A stretch of DNA of 64,000 bases, taken from positions 4,884,314-4,948,313 of the forward strand of contig NW_023503302.1 of assembly GCF_014529535.1 (NCBI RefSeq). The letters run 5' to 3'. Each line of letters begins with the position of its first letter. Position 1 is the stretch's first letter. Positions 52,245 through 64,000 of this stretch are shown piece after piece. The DNA comes from Bradysia coprophila. Its lineage: Eukaryota > Arthropoda > Insecta > Diptera > Sciaridae. The notes below the pieces were generated by a model that was given only the letters and a program-made list of their open reading frames with translations, was not told where the DNA came from and searched no databases. The position numbers and the translations under genes are program-made.

Positions 52245-53513
52245 ATGAATAATTATTCTGAGGACGGAGCACAGAACAACCGAATGGAGAGACAAACGGA
52301 TGAGGGCCGTTGCTGTTGGGTTTGTTTTGCGACAAACGACGATGACGAATTGGCGGAATGGGTCAGTCGAAATTTTTATTTGAAATAATTTTTTCTGCTT
52401 TCGATTTTCTCTTTATCGAATCCATTTCTTTCACACCTCAGGTACAACCGTGCAAATGTAGTGGGACGGCTAGATGGGTGCACCAGCAATGCCTACAGCG
52501 ATGGGTCGATGAAAAACAGAAAGGGAATTCATTTCGACGCGTTAATTGTCCACAATGTCAAACAGAATACATAATCGTGTTCCCAGCTATGGGAACGTTG
52601 ATCGGAGTGCTGGAAGGAATTGATACCATGGTCAAAAGATTGAGTCCATTCCTTGCGGCCAGTGTCATGGTCGGATCACTGTACTGGACAGCGGTGACCT
52701 ATGGTGCTGTCACCGTGTTACAAGTGATTGGACATAAGGAAGGATTGCAAATGATGGAAAATTCGGACGCACTTGTTTTGCTAATTGGATTACCGGCAAT
52801 ACCTGTGGCTTTGATTATGGGCCGTATGATTCGGTGGGATGATATGATCCTCAGATTTATACAAAATCGGTCTGGAAGCGCTCGAAAGTTTCCGCTGTTA
52901 AGTCTGGTGCTACCGTTTCCGTGAGTAGAATTTCCATTCTCCGTTCTAGTTTAAGCCAATTGAAAATCTGCGAACGGATGTTCCTCTCGAAGAGTTGAGC
53001 AATCATAATTTTGGAGGAACTGTACCGCTAATGCCTCCTCGAAAAATTGTAGTTTCCGAAGAGTTCTAGCTCTCGAAGGAATTTAAGGAATTTTCGCGAA
53101 ATTAATCAAGTTACCTTTCCATAATGATGAGCCCTGAAACATTTTTTTTTTCAATTATCCACAGTGAGGAGAACACGGACGATACTGTTCCCAACCAAAA
53201 TGTTGCTATCCTATCAGATCAACTATCTGGAACGAGAATCTTCTGCGGTGCATTGCTTTTGCCAACATTTTCGGCAATATTCGGTCGGCTCTTCTTCGAA
53301 TCAATACAAAATAACGTGCACAGAACGCTAATCGGCGGACTGACGTTCATTGTCATCAAGGGAGCCTTCAAAATCTACTTCAAGCAAAAGCAATTCGTGC
53401 GCCGGCGGCAACGAAAAATTCTGGATTACACCGATGATAATTTGAGTCGCTTTTCGCAGCGAGATAATCGACCTGCTGCACGTCAACTGGCTGCTGTCGG
53501 ACAATTTCTGTAG
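52245..53513 (+). CDS. MARCHF5: Mitochondrial E3 ligase MARCH5 (MARCHF5/MITOL), 314 aa, 3 exons
   Basis: Exons 52245-52361, 52442-52920 and 53165-53513 join in phases 0 and 2. The N-terminal RING-CH (C4HC3) domain reads CCWVCFATNDDDELAEW across the first splice, then CKCSGTARWVHQQCLQRW and CPQCQTEY. Four hydrophobic segments follow: around FLAASVMVGSLYWTAVTY, LVLLIGLPAIPVALIMG, FCGALLLPTFSAIFGRL and LIGGLTFIVIKGAFKIY. That architecture is specific to MARCH5, an outer-mitochondrial-membrane ubiquitin ligase controlling fission factors and mitochondrial protein quality. The length is a little over human (278 aa), mostly at the C-terminus. AATAAA at 53724-53729. Confidence 0.92.
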
Positions 53514-54268
53514 ATAGGATTTTTAGTGGAAATAATTGAGTTTGGTGAAATTTTTAACGCTTTTAACCATCACATCATGCCGAATTGATTGATAGAAAGT
53601 TCGGACATTTCACTTTTCTCCCGGTCGGTTTCTAATTGATATCTTTTTTTTTGTTGTCGTTTCGGTTCGATTTGGATAATTACAATTTGATGCGTTCACA
53701 TGTACAATACAAAATGAAATCAAAATAAAATTATGAAAAAAAATGAATCAATTTGTTGAATTAAGGCTATTCGACTCACTGGACTGATGATGAGAAACGG
53801 TTGTATTTGTAATTTAGAAATGGCAGACATAACGCAACCGACTCATTAAATCTATTACTTCAGTAGTGTGAAATATATCACTACGTTTGTTCCGAAATCT
53901 TTTACTTCATTTGCTTTAGCATTTCAATATGACAGTATTTGAGCCGAGCTTCAGGAACCAGTTGGTTCAACTTTCAGCACTTTGTATGTAGAAAATTTCA
54001 AAAAAGTATCGCTTGCCGCTTCTCTACTCTACTTTGTAAGTGTTTATGACTAGAGGAATAACCGAATAGCCATCAATATGGGTTCAAATGCTTCTTGAGA
54101 GACTAAGCTAACAAATACATCGAAGAGACAAATCATTTTCAGGGACGAAATGTTTTGCAAATGTAAACATTTTGGCGATCTGAATGTAACTTATTTATTC
54201 AAAGCGAAAAAAAAGACTGCTCGCATACGGCGCAGTCAGTAAAAAACGATCTTTTCAATTAACAAATA

Positions 54269-54769
54269 TTACAATAAATAAAAATCATCCGCTCTATTAC
54301 TTCCTAAAGTTCCAAGAATATATGCCGCATTGCCTCTGTGTATAGCAATAGAAATTTTCTGCAACAGATAATCTTTGGAACGTGGCTCCCCTGATGCTCT
54401 CTTCATCAACGATCCCAACTTGTCAATAAATTTCTTTGTTTCTGGACCCATGCAACCTAATGATTCAAAGGCAAGGGGGGTAAATAAATAGTTTTCTTTA
54501 AGACGTATACAATGATTATGCTTAAATCTCTCCGCTTTATCTGCAATAGACCCTGCTTTCTTAGAGGATTCACTGATGTATGAAGGAGCCAAAGTATCAC
54601 GTATTGTTACATCCCATAAAAGTGATTTTCCATGACTCCACGGAACTACTGTCATACCATCAGGTCCTTTACCGTCGTCTCTAGAAATACCAGGTGGTTG
54701 CAAAATATTGGGAAACACCTGCAGAGGAAAATGCGATACCTTCAATAATTTTCGATCATTTTTCCACAA
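54269..54769 (-). mobile_element. LINE-like retroelement fragment (C-terminal region of the polyprotein)
   Basis: The open frame contains GISRDDGKGPDGMTVVPWS, LLWDVTIRDTLAPSYI and DYLLQKISIAIHRGNAAYIL. This block is familiar to me from the C-terminal end of reverse-transcriptase proteins in many arthropod and cnidarian genomes. The D...WDVT pattern suggests a nuclease-type fold (inference). No reverse-transcriptase domain is visible upstream in this window, so only the terminal part survives here. Clade not determined. The rest of 53730-56570 holds no other gene I can support. Confidence 0.5.
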
Positions 54770-56691
54770 CTTTATATTTTTCTGGATCTTTTTGAAAGAA
54801 CCTCTAAAACAAGCTGTTGTAGTATAAGGTTACGTATAGGGTTACTGGGTTATGTCGAAAGCAACCAACGTCATTCTGGATTATTGCCTGTCCCATGTGA
54901 AAGTTGTCTATCACAAAGGTATTCACTAAATTTACCAAAAATATTCTTCGTGTAATGATTCATTTTCGCAGGGGCAAACTGATATGTAAACGTCAACTTT
55001 CGCATAGGACACACAATAAACTTTTTAAGCTTTGTTGAACTGTCTTTCGTCGCTGTCTTCAACACGAACTTTCGATATAAAGTGTGACGGGTAAAATATG
55101 ATATTCATAAAAGGCTACTTGTTCCAGTTGCTACCACATACTTTATCGTGCCTACACTGCATCAGGGCACTTTTTTAGAAAACATTTTCTACGATTTTCT
55201 AAAAGTTGCAAAATTTTGTTAAAACATTTCTGTAAATTCCACAAAATTTTAAAATTTCAACAATTTGCGCAACTTGTAGAAATTGAAGAAATATTTCTTG
55301 AAAACTCTAAAATTTCTATTAAAAAAAATCGAATTCTGCCCCGTTCAAACGAAACGTTCAGAATGCTGAACGAGTTTCACTGCAATCTTCTAATAAGAAT
55401 CATGCATTAGGTAAACTAAGAGAACCAGAAAATGTCATTAGCGAGGTCAATGGTTTCTTTAAAGAAAGCGAGAGTGTTGTCGTGGTACAAACAGACTGTT
55501 CAATAAACTTTTAATACTTAACAAAATATTGACCGATTCCGTGATATCTTTTCGATAATTTCGATAAAAAAGATGACGAACTCTTTGTCCATTGTTTCGA
55601 TCTGCGAGATAATTGAGGCCAACTTATCACAGCGTGAAAAGTGAGAAGTTTCTTAGTGGTATGAACTTGTCTTACAAGTGTAAGTCGAATCGAATTTATG
55701 AGACACTGTCCGATTGTGTTATCTGAAATCCAGATACGCAAATGCTGGCGCGTTGTTCAGGCACTGATAGAAATTAAGTTTCATTACACATGTCATTTTG
55801 CCTACAACTTTGGCTCTCTACTCTACGTTGTAAAATGTAGCAGTGTGTAGTCATTTACCTCCACTCTAGACCTACGCCTGCTAGAATCCTAATGCTAAGA
55901 AGCAAAATTGCGCCAGAAATATTTTCAGATTAGGGAAAGACATTAGGTAGCGAACCGTGGTCTCGCTCGGGTGATCCGGGCTCTTGCAATCTAATTTCGA
56001 GCAAATGCAAGGGATGCTATAGAACTTAACTTTGCTTCAGAAATGCGGCGAATGAGTTGAGAATTGCAATCCTCTCCTCCTGCTCCCAAGACGGTAAGTT
56101 TAGTTACGGCTGCAGTCAAATCGGTTCTGCATTTTGAAACAAAATCGTGTCGCAGCGAGTAACCATTTTTGTACCACAACAGCCTCTGAGTCTATCCAAT
56201 TGCCAATAATTTCAAATTCAAATCGCAATGGCAGACTGTGAGGCTTCCATTTTATCCTAGGTTCACATTGAACACATTGAGGTATCTTTCTGTGGTAATT
56301 TCGTCACTCTCGTCAAATAAACTGGCACACAAACATAAAATTCTTATTCTCAACAGCAGCAAGGGGACATCCATAAAGGAAGTACACAATTCAGTGTTAC
56401 CGTACAGGTCAAATAAATCATTGATCATTCACTTCACAAATATGAATTTCTGACCGACTTCCGCAAATACCCCCACCAACAACACTGGATTGCGAACGTC
56501 CTTCATGAATGCCCCCAGCGATGAAAATTCGAACCAAGAAAAGGCGGCAACTTGTGTTTTTGTCCAGTGTTTTCAATTTTATTAAGTTCCGATTAAGATC
56601 CTCCTACAACCATTTTACACGTGTCGTAATTATTACCGAATGATCATAGCGTCACACACTTCCCACATTTAGTTTATCTCGACCACATAAT

Positions 56692-58669
56692 TTAATCCAA
56701 ATCCACGTCAACAGCGCTTGCATTTGCGGTAGTCGCCTCAGTGTCCTCATCGTCGTCGTCGAATCCTTGGAAAAACTGATTGATCAAATCGGCAAACAGC
56801 CCGCCACCACTACTGTTTGGTGCTTGTGGCGGCGGTGCATTGAAATAGAAAACGGCAATTTTTTGCAAATATTTCTCGTATGAAGGATCTCTGGCTAGTG
56901 ACGGCTTATACAATTCACACAATGTCCGAAAAATGTTCAATTTACCGGTGTCTATCAACTTCAGCAGATAAAATACAAAATTCAATAAAGGCATTGTAAA
57001 TGGTGGTTCGCTGGTCGTTATGACTGGATGATGTTTTGTGTAGGTTTCAAAGGTTTGAACGGCAGAACTTTTTTCTTTCAAGCACAATTGTTGCAGTACC
57101 TGGAACGAGATGATTGGTCGTCAGTGGTTTATGTTTAAAGGGTAAGAATTTCTGTGTCGGCTTAGGACTCGGAACAGGTCAGGTGACGTCAGGTTTAACG
57201 TGACCTGAAACCTGAAATTTGAAAATCAAAATTTTCTCGGTTACAGTCACATCAGGTTTGGTTCGATTTTTGCTGAGCAACCCTGCACAAAATCGAGTTT
57301 TTGCAATTAAGTAGGACCTACATGACCTGTTCCTTCGAGTCCGCCGTTCGTTCTCATGACGCCGAGATTTTATGATTATTTTACGGTAGATTATTGAATC
57401 GTCAGATATGCGGCTGACGGAACAAAATGGTTAAACCGATTGCAGCAGATAGTTGGACATTTGTTGAGGTGTGAGATCTTTTAGAGGAAGGAAATGCATT
57501 TCAGAGTCACCGACCATCGCAGGTCTTACTTTTGAGGAAGTGATTTCCTGCCTGATTGATTGTGTTGGTAATTGATGCGATGCACATGTCCTCACTTTTC
57601 CAAGGTCATCTTACTTGAAGGTCTTGTTGCGCACAATGAACTGATTCGTTTGAAGGCTTCCTCAGATCTCACCACCAGATAACCTCAACAATGAATCTGC
57701 TGGTTTTGCTGCAACTCGCCGACGACGAGTTATTGATTGAAAAGAGACAAAAAATGGATTTTCCATCGAATGGAAAATACCGCCGAATAAACGTACCTCG
57801 GATGGTAGGCTTATTCGGCGGTGCATTTTGTTCAATGTGAAATGAATTATCTTTTCTTTTTTCCGAGACATTTTTGCTCGGTGACCCACGTTTTTTGCAT
57901 CTAACATTCCCTAAGTTCCCTATGTTAAAGAAATTTTTTTATTTTCGTTGAACAAAGTTAAGCCGCCGAATGTTCACCGAATGGATTTACGCTAACAAAT
58001 GTGTACGTACCACCTGAGCTATAAAAAGGTCAATTTCCGACGAGTATCCTTTCAACTGGCTCAGTTCAACGAGCATTTTGCCACAACCAGTTCCATCGCG
58101 GGACAACAAATAGTGATGACGTGCTTGCTCTAAATTTTCTTCCGTCCAAAACATCGAGGCAATTATTTTATGCATTAACGGATGGCCCATTTTGTTATTT
58201 GACACCTCACTGCTCCATTTCACTGACCGGGCCTAAAAACAATTGCGAACAATTGAGTTTTTCGGTTTAAATCGGTAAAATCAATCCCATCGGTGCATCC
58301 GCAACTCACCAGTAACGTTTCCCGTTCGACGATGTTCGGAGTGATTTTGCTTATCAAGAGACCTAGCCGCTGAATCCATAGCTCGTAGTCGGCAACATTT
58401 TTCGCCTTTTCCAATGTATCGACTACGAGTAGACCGAGATCTGCACCACTACCATACTGTTCGCTGACTAGAAACCTCATGGCCCCTTTGAACAACAATT
58501 CCAAACAGTCACTGTACCGCTTTTGTGACAAATATCGAAAATACAATGTGCGATACATTTGATGTGCTTCATAATAATCGCCAGACTGGAAGGATAATTC
58601 TAACTTTGCTAGTACTCTACTAACGCCGCGACTAGCGGCTTTTGAATCCGGCACTTCTGTATTTTCCAT
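56692..58669 (-). CDS. Get4: GET4 (Golgi to ER traffic protein 4), 329 aa, 3 exons
   Basis: Exons 58669-58310, 58232-58011 and 57099-56692 join in phase 0. GET4 is a cytosolic alpha-solenoid that, with UBL4A and BAG6 in animals, hands tail-anchored membrane proteins to TRC40/GET3 for ER insertion. Family landmarks: [80 protein letters not shown], and [14 protein letters not shown]. The acidic C-terminal tail ([10 protein letters not shown]) is also typical. Length equals human (327 aa). The frame is open upstream of the chosen ATG, but that extension is low-complexity. The 911 bp second intron contains two small inverted-repeat structures. AATAAA at 56583-56578 (minus). Confidence 0.95.
57165..57346. 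repeat. Candidate short inverted-repeat element in the GET4 intron
   Basis: ggactcggaacaggtca near 57165 is mirrored by tgacctgttccttcgagtcc near 57330, about 16 matched positions with a small gap. The interior has several cacgt/caggt words. Weak but consistent with a small MITE. Confidence 0.4.
57777..57825. repeat. Perfect-core hairpin in the GET4 intron
   Basis: accgccgaataa and ttattcggcggt form a 12 bp perfect stem, extended by gtac/gta.gc on the loop side, about 20 bp apart. A further gccgccgaatg lies at about 57962. It may be the remnant of a mobile element. Function unknown. Confidence 0.5.
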
Positions 58670-58951
58670 TGATTGCAATTGAATCACAAAAAGAAATTCA
58701 TCTGATCGGAACGTTGTCGGAGCTGGAGTTTTAGTTTTTATTATAATTTTTTTTTTCTTTATATTTTCTATATAAAATGTGTGTTGTGACACTTCGAATT
58801 GGCAAGTGGTAACGACTAGTCGACTTTTTTTTTGTTACGTTGAATTCGTTGAATTTCAATATACGAACTGCGGATAGTATACCAATAATATACCACAAAG
58901 TGGTAAGTGGTAACAGTGCTACATTAACATCGAAAATACCTACAGTTCTCC

Positions 58952-59190
58952 AATTAAATTAATTAAAATCTGATTCTTTTTGTAAAAAAAACTCTGGAAC
59001 GAGCAGAACAGTCCGTATGATCTGGAATTTTGATTACCTTCCACAAACCCCGTCAAACAAATCGATAAACATTGTAAATGCAAATTTAACCGATTTCTGG
59101 GATACAATTGGAAATTTCCGATCATACTGACTGTGCTGCTCGTATCAAAGATTTTTTTTAAAATTAAATCAGATTTTAATTAATTTAATT
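58952..59190. mobile_element. Foldback MITE in the GET4/INPP5F intergenic region
   Basis: Arms of about 78-82 bp at 58952-59034 and 59113-59190 pair as imperfect reverse complements: aattaaattaattaaaatctgatt with aatcagattttaattaatttaatt, and gagcagaacagtc with gactgtgctgctc. The ~78 bp middle is unpaired and non-coding. It occupies part of the 830 bp between the divergent start codons of GET4 and INPP5F. Confidence 0.85.
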
Positions 59191-59499
59191 TAAGAAGTTC
59201 AGGCGTTTAACGAGTATTATCCCAGTATACCAGCTGGTAATCGGTCAAATGAATTGGTTACATCCAGTGTGTACACGGAAATTTAACTTGACCAAACAAA
59301 AAAACCGAAAAATCTGCTTTTGGTATACCCAACGAATCGTTTTTATCCTTAATGCATTTTCCACTTGAGTCGATGGTTTCTATGGAAAAATGTCAAAATA
59401 TTACGAAAGACCGAAAAGAACCAAATGCCAAAAAGAGTTCAGTTTTGAAAACATGAAAATTTCTTAAACAAAAAATTTGTAGTGACTCGCAGCGATACA

Positions 59500-62400
59500 A
59501 TGGAAGTATTTCAAACGGACAAATATTACATTTTCGTCAAACAAGAGAAGAGTCTTTGGTGGAACCGAAAAACTTCCGAATTCACCCTTAAATCGGGTAA
59601 ATTTCCAATTGGATTTGATGTGTTTTGTTGAGCGATTTTTGTTTTGTTTTTGTTTTTTCACTTTGTTTTGATGTTTTTGATTGTGTTCATTTCCGTGTTT
59701 TGTTTTTTTTTCACCAGGATGGGACTTATCTTGTGTTGGTGATATTGAGTGCATAGGAGTGTGCGGTGGAATTATTGGAATAATTTCGTTGCCAGGCGTA
59801 TACGATCCGCATTTGATTGTAATTAAGGAATCGACAGCGGTAGGCGTTTTATATCCGCCCCATTTGGTTTACAAAATCAAAAGTATTTGCATGCTGAGCG
59901 ATGATGAACCGGATGCATTACTGGCAAATTGTCCAAGGCACAATACTGTCAGGTAAGAGCAGAGGCAGCGGATTTTTGTTTTTGATTCCGATGAACCGAG
60001 AAGGTGTTGAGTTTCAAAATGTGAATACAAAGGTAGACAGAACGAACCTGAAATCCGATACCGTGAACAATAATGTGAACGTGAAATGCAATATTGCACT
60101 GTCTGTAGAAGTAGACAAACCTATAGATTGGACTGAGTATAAATTGTCGTAATTTTAAATGTGATGATGTTCAGCAGGACTTTAGTTTTGTTACGGAGTA
60201 AAGATTGGTAAACCTTTCAACCCTTCGATTTCATTCTAGAGACCTCGAGAAGTTACTATGTTGGGACCTAAGATTTGTAAATTTAGCTTTCAACTTCGCT
60301 TGTTTACATTACCTCGGTCATTAACACTCAACACTCTTGTTATGGATCATTGGCCGTCCATTCAACTCTCTTTTTTTTAAATCTTAAACACCTTTCAGAC
60401 CAACTTCCAGCTCGCCGGTCAAGTCACGTTTACTCGAAGGCACCAACATCGTCAACAAATCCATTTGGGGTGCCGTCAAAAGTGCCGGCAGCACCATTAA
60501 AAATACCACCCAACAAGCGGCTGCTCTGGCATCCAACCAGATGAAATCAACCGTTGGAATAAAGGATCCAACTCGGGTGGAGAAACGAATCACAGACGAA
60601 TTCCATAAAATCTTTGACGACACGGACAGTTTCTATTATTGTTTGGACGGCGACATAACAAACAATTTACAGCGGCGACAAGATCAAGCGCAGGATGATC
60701 GATTTTTCTGGAACAAGTACATGCTGAAGGATATCTTTCAGTTGGGCGACGAGTCGTGGATATTGCCAATCATACAGGGATTTGTGCAGATGGAACAGTG
60801 TGTCATTGGCAACGAATGTTTCACATTGGCCTTGGTGTCACGTCGGTCTCGGTACCGAGCTGGAACAAGGTATGTCTAGTCGGGGAGATTTTTTCGATTG
60901 TTTCTTATGTTAATTCGTTCTTTATTCGAAATGACAATCAGGTACAAACGAAGAGGTGTCGATGAAAATGGCAATTGGTCAGTAAATTTGTTTACCTAAA
61001 TGATGGCAAGACAATTGTCACCAAGTCGCTTAACATTTCAGTGCTAACTACGTCGAAACAGAGCAGATTTTATCCTTTCACCAACATCAGATGTCATTCA
61101 CTCAAATTAGAGGTTCGGTGCCAGTGTATTGGAGTCAGCCAGGATACAAATACAGACCGCCACCTAGATTGGACAAAGGTTTGGGAATTTGAGTTTCGTT
61201 TAATTGTTTGAAAAGGACGATTCCAACGTTCCTAGTCGTTGAGTCAGTTTCCAATGATATCAGTGATTCCATCAAAGATTAGCTCTCAGCTTTCTTTTCC
61301 TTGCGAATTCCGATGTGCGCTGTTGTTAGTCATGGCAGTAATTTCGTTTCGTGAAACGTTCCAACAATCACTGCCACTGTTCGAGTATTCCATAATAATC
61401 CAAAGAATGTTCTGAAGCAGTTGAGGGGCTTCACCTCCAATAACTTTTAATATCTTTGTGAGCTTGGGGCCTTTACGGATTGACATTCACCCGAATAGAG
61501 TGATATGTAGTGTCTTGCCATTAACGTTGTTAATAGAAGTACTCGATATGTACAGACGACGGGGAAGGTGGCTATAATATGATAATTTGGCTGGCATACT
61601 AATGCCAATGAATTTATCTTCCACCAGACGAAAACGAGACCCAATTGGCGTTCCAAAAACATTTCGACCAGGAGCTCAGTATCTACAACAACGTCTACAT
61701 TATCAATCTGGTCGAACAATGCGGAAAAGAGAAGGTGATTTTCGATGCGTATGGTAATCACATCTTAAAGTACAACAGCGAAAAATTGCTGTACGTTACA
61801 TTCGACTTTCACGAATACTGGTAATGGGCGTCCCGCCGCTGATTCAATTTTTTTTTTGAACGAAACTAACCAAAAAATATAATGTTTTCCAGTCGTGGTA
61901 TGCGCTTCGAAAATGTGTCCGCACTCATCGAAGCATTAGCACCAGAAGCCGGTGCGATGGGATTTTATTGGAAAGATTCCCGTGGTCACATTTGCGTACA
62001 AAAGTCCGTTTTCCGTGTCAATTGTATGGACTGTCTGGATAGGACGAATGTGGTGCAAACGGCTATCGGCAAAACGGTTCTGGAGTCGCAACTTGTTAAA
62101 TTGGGGCTCGCGCCGCCATACACACCGATACCCGAGCAATTGAAAACTCCGTTTATGGTGCTGTGGGCGAATAATGGTGATGTGATCAGTCGACAATATG
62201 CGGGAACTAACGCTTTGAAGGTAATGGCTTGGGTGGTGAATTTTTCTGATGATTTGTTGAACGAGAAAAAAAAAACGTTTACTTGCAGGGTGACTACACA
62301 CGAACTGGTGAAAGGAAGTTCACCGGTCTGGTCAAAGATGGAATGAATTCGGCTAATCGGTGAGTATTTCCGTTGCTAACATACAAACACAAGTCAGAAT

Positions 62401-64000
62401 TATACTTCAATCACCTGCCGCTTTCTATACTAAGTCGTGTGGATATTTCGGTCACGGCAGTTTTGCTACTCGTATCTGTCGAGAGAAAATATTTTTTTGC
62501 TTCCCATTCTTCATTGGATCGACAGCAGAGTCCGTGTAAGGGCGTAAATAACAAAGATTTCTGATCAACTGCGGTTTTGTGTTTTCTGGTCAGAGAATTT
62601 GAGGAAATTTCTTCATTTTTCGAATTCGAAGGACCAGTCATACTACCGAAACTGCAGTCAAACCGACTTCTCATCTTTGTCGGCTGTTTGAAAGTACTTG
62701 GATAGGAAATACTTTGCCCATTACGATGCCGACGCTCACCTGATCCTCTTGACGTTAACCTTTTTTCTACTTCAAATTTCCGCGTTCCATTCCACGGTGT
62801 GCTTTCAGCTTTCTATAACATTCTCATTGTATCCAATCACTTTCCACCAGTAGCAAAGTTTTGTTTTTAAATTCAATTCAAAAGCCGTAACCATTTTACC
62901 AATCGTATCATCAATCCCATACGCAGCTACATCATTCAACATTTCGTTGACTCGTTTCGTCAGAGCATTATCGATCTAATGCTTGGCAATCTAACACATC
63001 CATCTGAACTGAAAGAAGATGATGTGTTGAGTACGGTGGCAGCTGTTGCCGAAACTGCACTGATTCCTTCCTTTCCCGCACCGACGCATCAAATCTACGC
63101 TAATGGCGTGTTTGGCAGCGAACTCCGTTTGGCCGAAGATTTATTTTGTCTCACAAGGTCGGTGGGACTAGAAAACAATAGTTTTAAAATCACAAAAAGA
63201 AATGAATGGAAACATGAAGCACTTCTGAGCGCCTGAGGTGCGCTGTATCGACAGACTAATTTTGAATTTTCCAATTTTGCAATTGCAGTTACTATTTGGC
63301 TCGATTTAAGGACACGTATCGACAGGCGACGGTGGACCTAATGTTAGGAAATCAAGTTTCAGCTGATTCACTGATTGCATTGGGCGGAAATACAGCTGTC
63401 GATGATACGGATTCTCTGATTGAAGGTGCTGAACATGCTCGATTATTGGTGGAAGATTGTCGTCGATTGCTACTCGGCTCTGCCCAATATCCAGTTGGTG
63501 CATGGGGACTAATCGATGCAGATCCAACGTAATTATAACGCTTGAAGACTTCTCACTGACCGATCCTTTCATAAAACAATGAATTTCAGTACCGGAGATC
63601 CAAACGAAACAGAAGTCGACTGTATACTGCTGTTAACAGACGAATTCTACCTCGTCGCCGAGTACGATTCCCATTTGGACAAAATTATTCGGTTCGAAAA
63701 GGTTCCGCTACAAACTGTCACGTTGATTGAATTTGGTTTGGTGCAGCAATCGAAAATGTTCCAATCCGGAACCATTTCACATCTGTGTATTCGATTAAAT
63801 TATGCAGTCGACGGTGCTGATGGTTATTTCCACATGTTTCGATCACCGAATATCCGGTTCTTCAATAATGTAGCGGTTGTGATTAATACACAGGACGAAG
63901 TTATGGGTAAGTTGGCATCGATTACCTGCAGCCAGTACATTATACCGCTCTGTCAATGTTTCAGAATCACTGCTGGCAATTATCGAGATATTTCGTATTG
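59500..64000 (+). CDS. INPP5F: Phosphatidylinositide phosphatase SAC2/INPP5F, 5' part (12 exons seen, runs off the window)
   Basis: Exons 59500-59596, 59718-59952, 60399-60869, 60942-60977, 61042-61178, 61628-61820, 61893-62220, 62289-62359, 62927-63157, 63289-63528, 63590-63906 and 63965 to the edge all join in frame. INPP5F (SAC2) removes the 4-phosphate of phosphoinositides on endosomes. The start MEVFQTDKYYIFV matches the vertebrate N-terminus. SAC-domain blocks include DDRFFWNKYMLKD, ALVSRRSRYRAGTRYKRRG, RGSVPVYWSQPGYKYRP, the Cx5R(T) catalytic loop FRVNCMDCLDRTNVVQ (Cys434, Arg440), WANNGDVISRQYAGTNALKGD and TRTGERKFTGLVKDG. The hSac2 homology domain begins in exon 11. Exons 9 and 10 are homologous to each other and compete for the same splice phase (see findings). 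The last visible exon is incomplete. Confidence 0.95.
62927..63157 (+). other. Extra SAC-domain exon (exon 9) of INPP5F, paralogous to exon 10
   Basis: 77 codons bounded by CAG and GTCGGT. It encodes RYIIQHFVDSFRQSIIDLML and then GNLTHPSEL..., which lines up with exon 10 (YYLARFKDTYRQATVDLMLG NQVSADSL). Both exons begin and end in phase 2, so either one, both or neither could be used without a frameshift. Exon 9 lacks the VGAWGLIDADP segment that ends exon 10. Confidence 0.75.

Noticed and set aside
55991-56453. ORFs between the LINE-like fragment and GET4 as further retroelement parts
   Set aside because: No reverse-transcriptase motif can be seen, so joining them to the element would be guesswork.

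Overview
The window looks like the nuclear genome of an insect, most likely a dipteran and probably a nematoceran. It is AT-rich between genes, genes carry short GT..AG introns, and the protein families read closest to fly proteins: an insect-type Dicer-1 with a decayed helicase, and a long-form AIF. I cannot fix the species. Reconstructed exons keep reading frame across every intron I placed, so most genes look intact.

Layout. 1-9.3 kb is gene-dense: a small Cys-rich ORF (+), AIF (+), mRpS18C (+) tail-to-tail with an SFR1/Mei5-like gene (-), then COMMD5 (+). 9.3-12.5 kb has no recognisable gene. 12.6-14.0 kb is GALT (-). 14-19.3 kb is gene-free. 19.9-21.3 kb is an apparently intronless UDP-GlcNAc pyrophosphorylase (UAP1/mummy, -). 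21.4-32.3 kb is an 11 kb gene desert whose only clear gene is tRNA-Leu(UAG), followed by a partial copy of its own 3' half. 32.5-40.3 kb is a complete ten-exon Dicer-1 (-). 40.3-44.7 kb is a cluster of palindromic and terminal-inverted-repeat elements, some nested. 44.7-53.5 kb holds an S1 serine protease, DAW1, TMEM129 and MARCH5 (all +). 53.5-56.6 kb has a LINE-like fragment. 56.7-58.7 kb is GET4 (-), divergent from a SAC2/INPP5F phosphatase gene (+) that begins at 59.5 kb and runs off the right edge.

The genes do not form one pathway. Shared themes are mitochondria (AIF, mRpS18C, MARCH5), ER and membrane quality control (TMEM129, GET4), UDP-sugar metabolism (GALT, UAP1), phosphoinositide and endosome traffic (INPP5F, COMMD5), small-RNA biogenesis (Dcr-1) and axonemal dynein assembly (DAW1).

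The observations most worth following are a tandem pair of homologous, phase-matched exons at the end of the SAC domain in INPP5F, a nested set of palindromic elements at 42.48-44.16 kb, a foldback element inside the divergent GET4/INPP5F promoter region, and an unusual helicase motif VI in Dicer-1.
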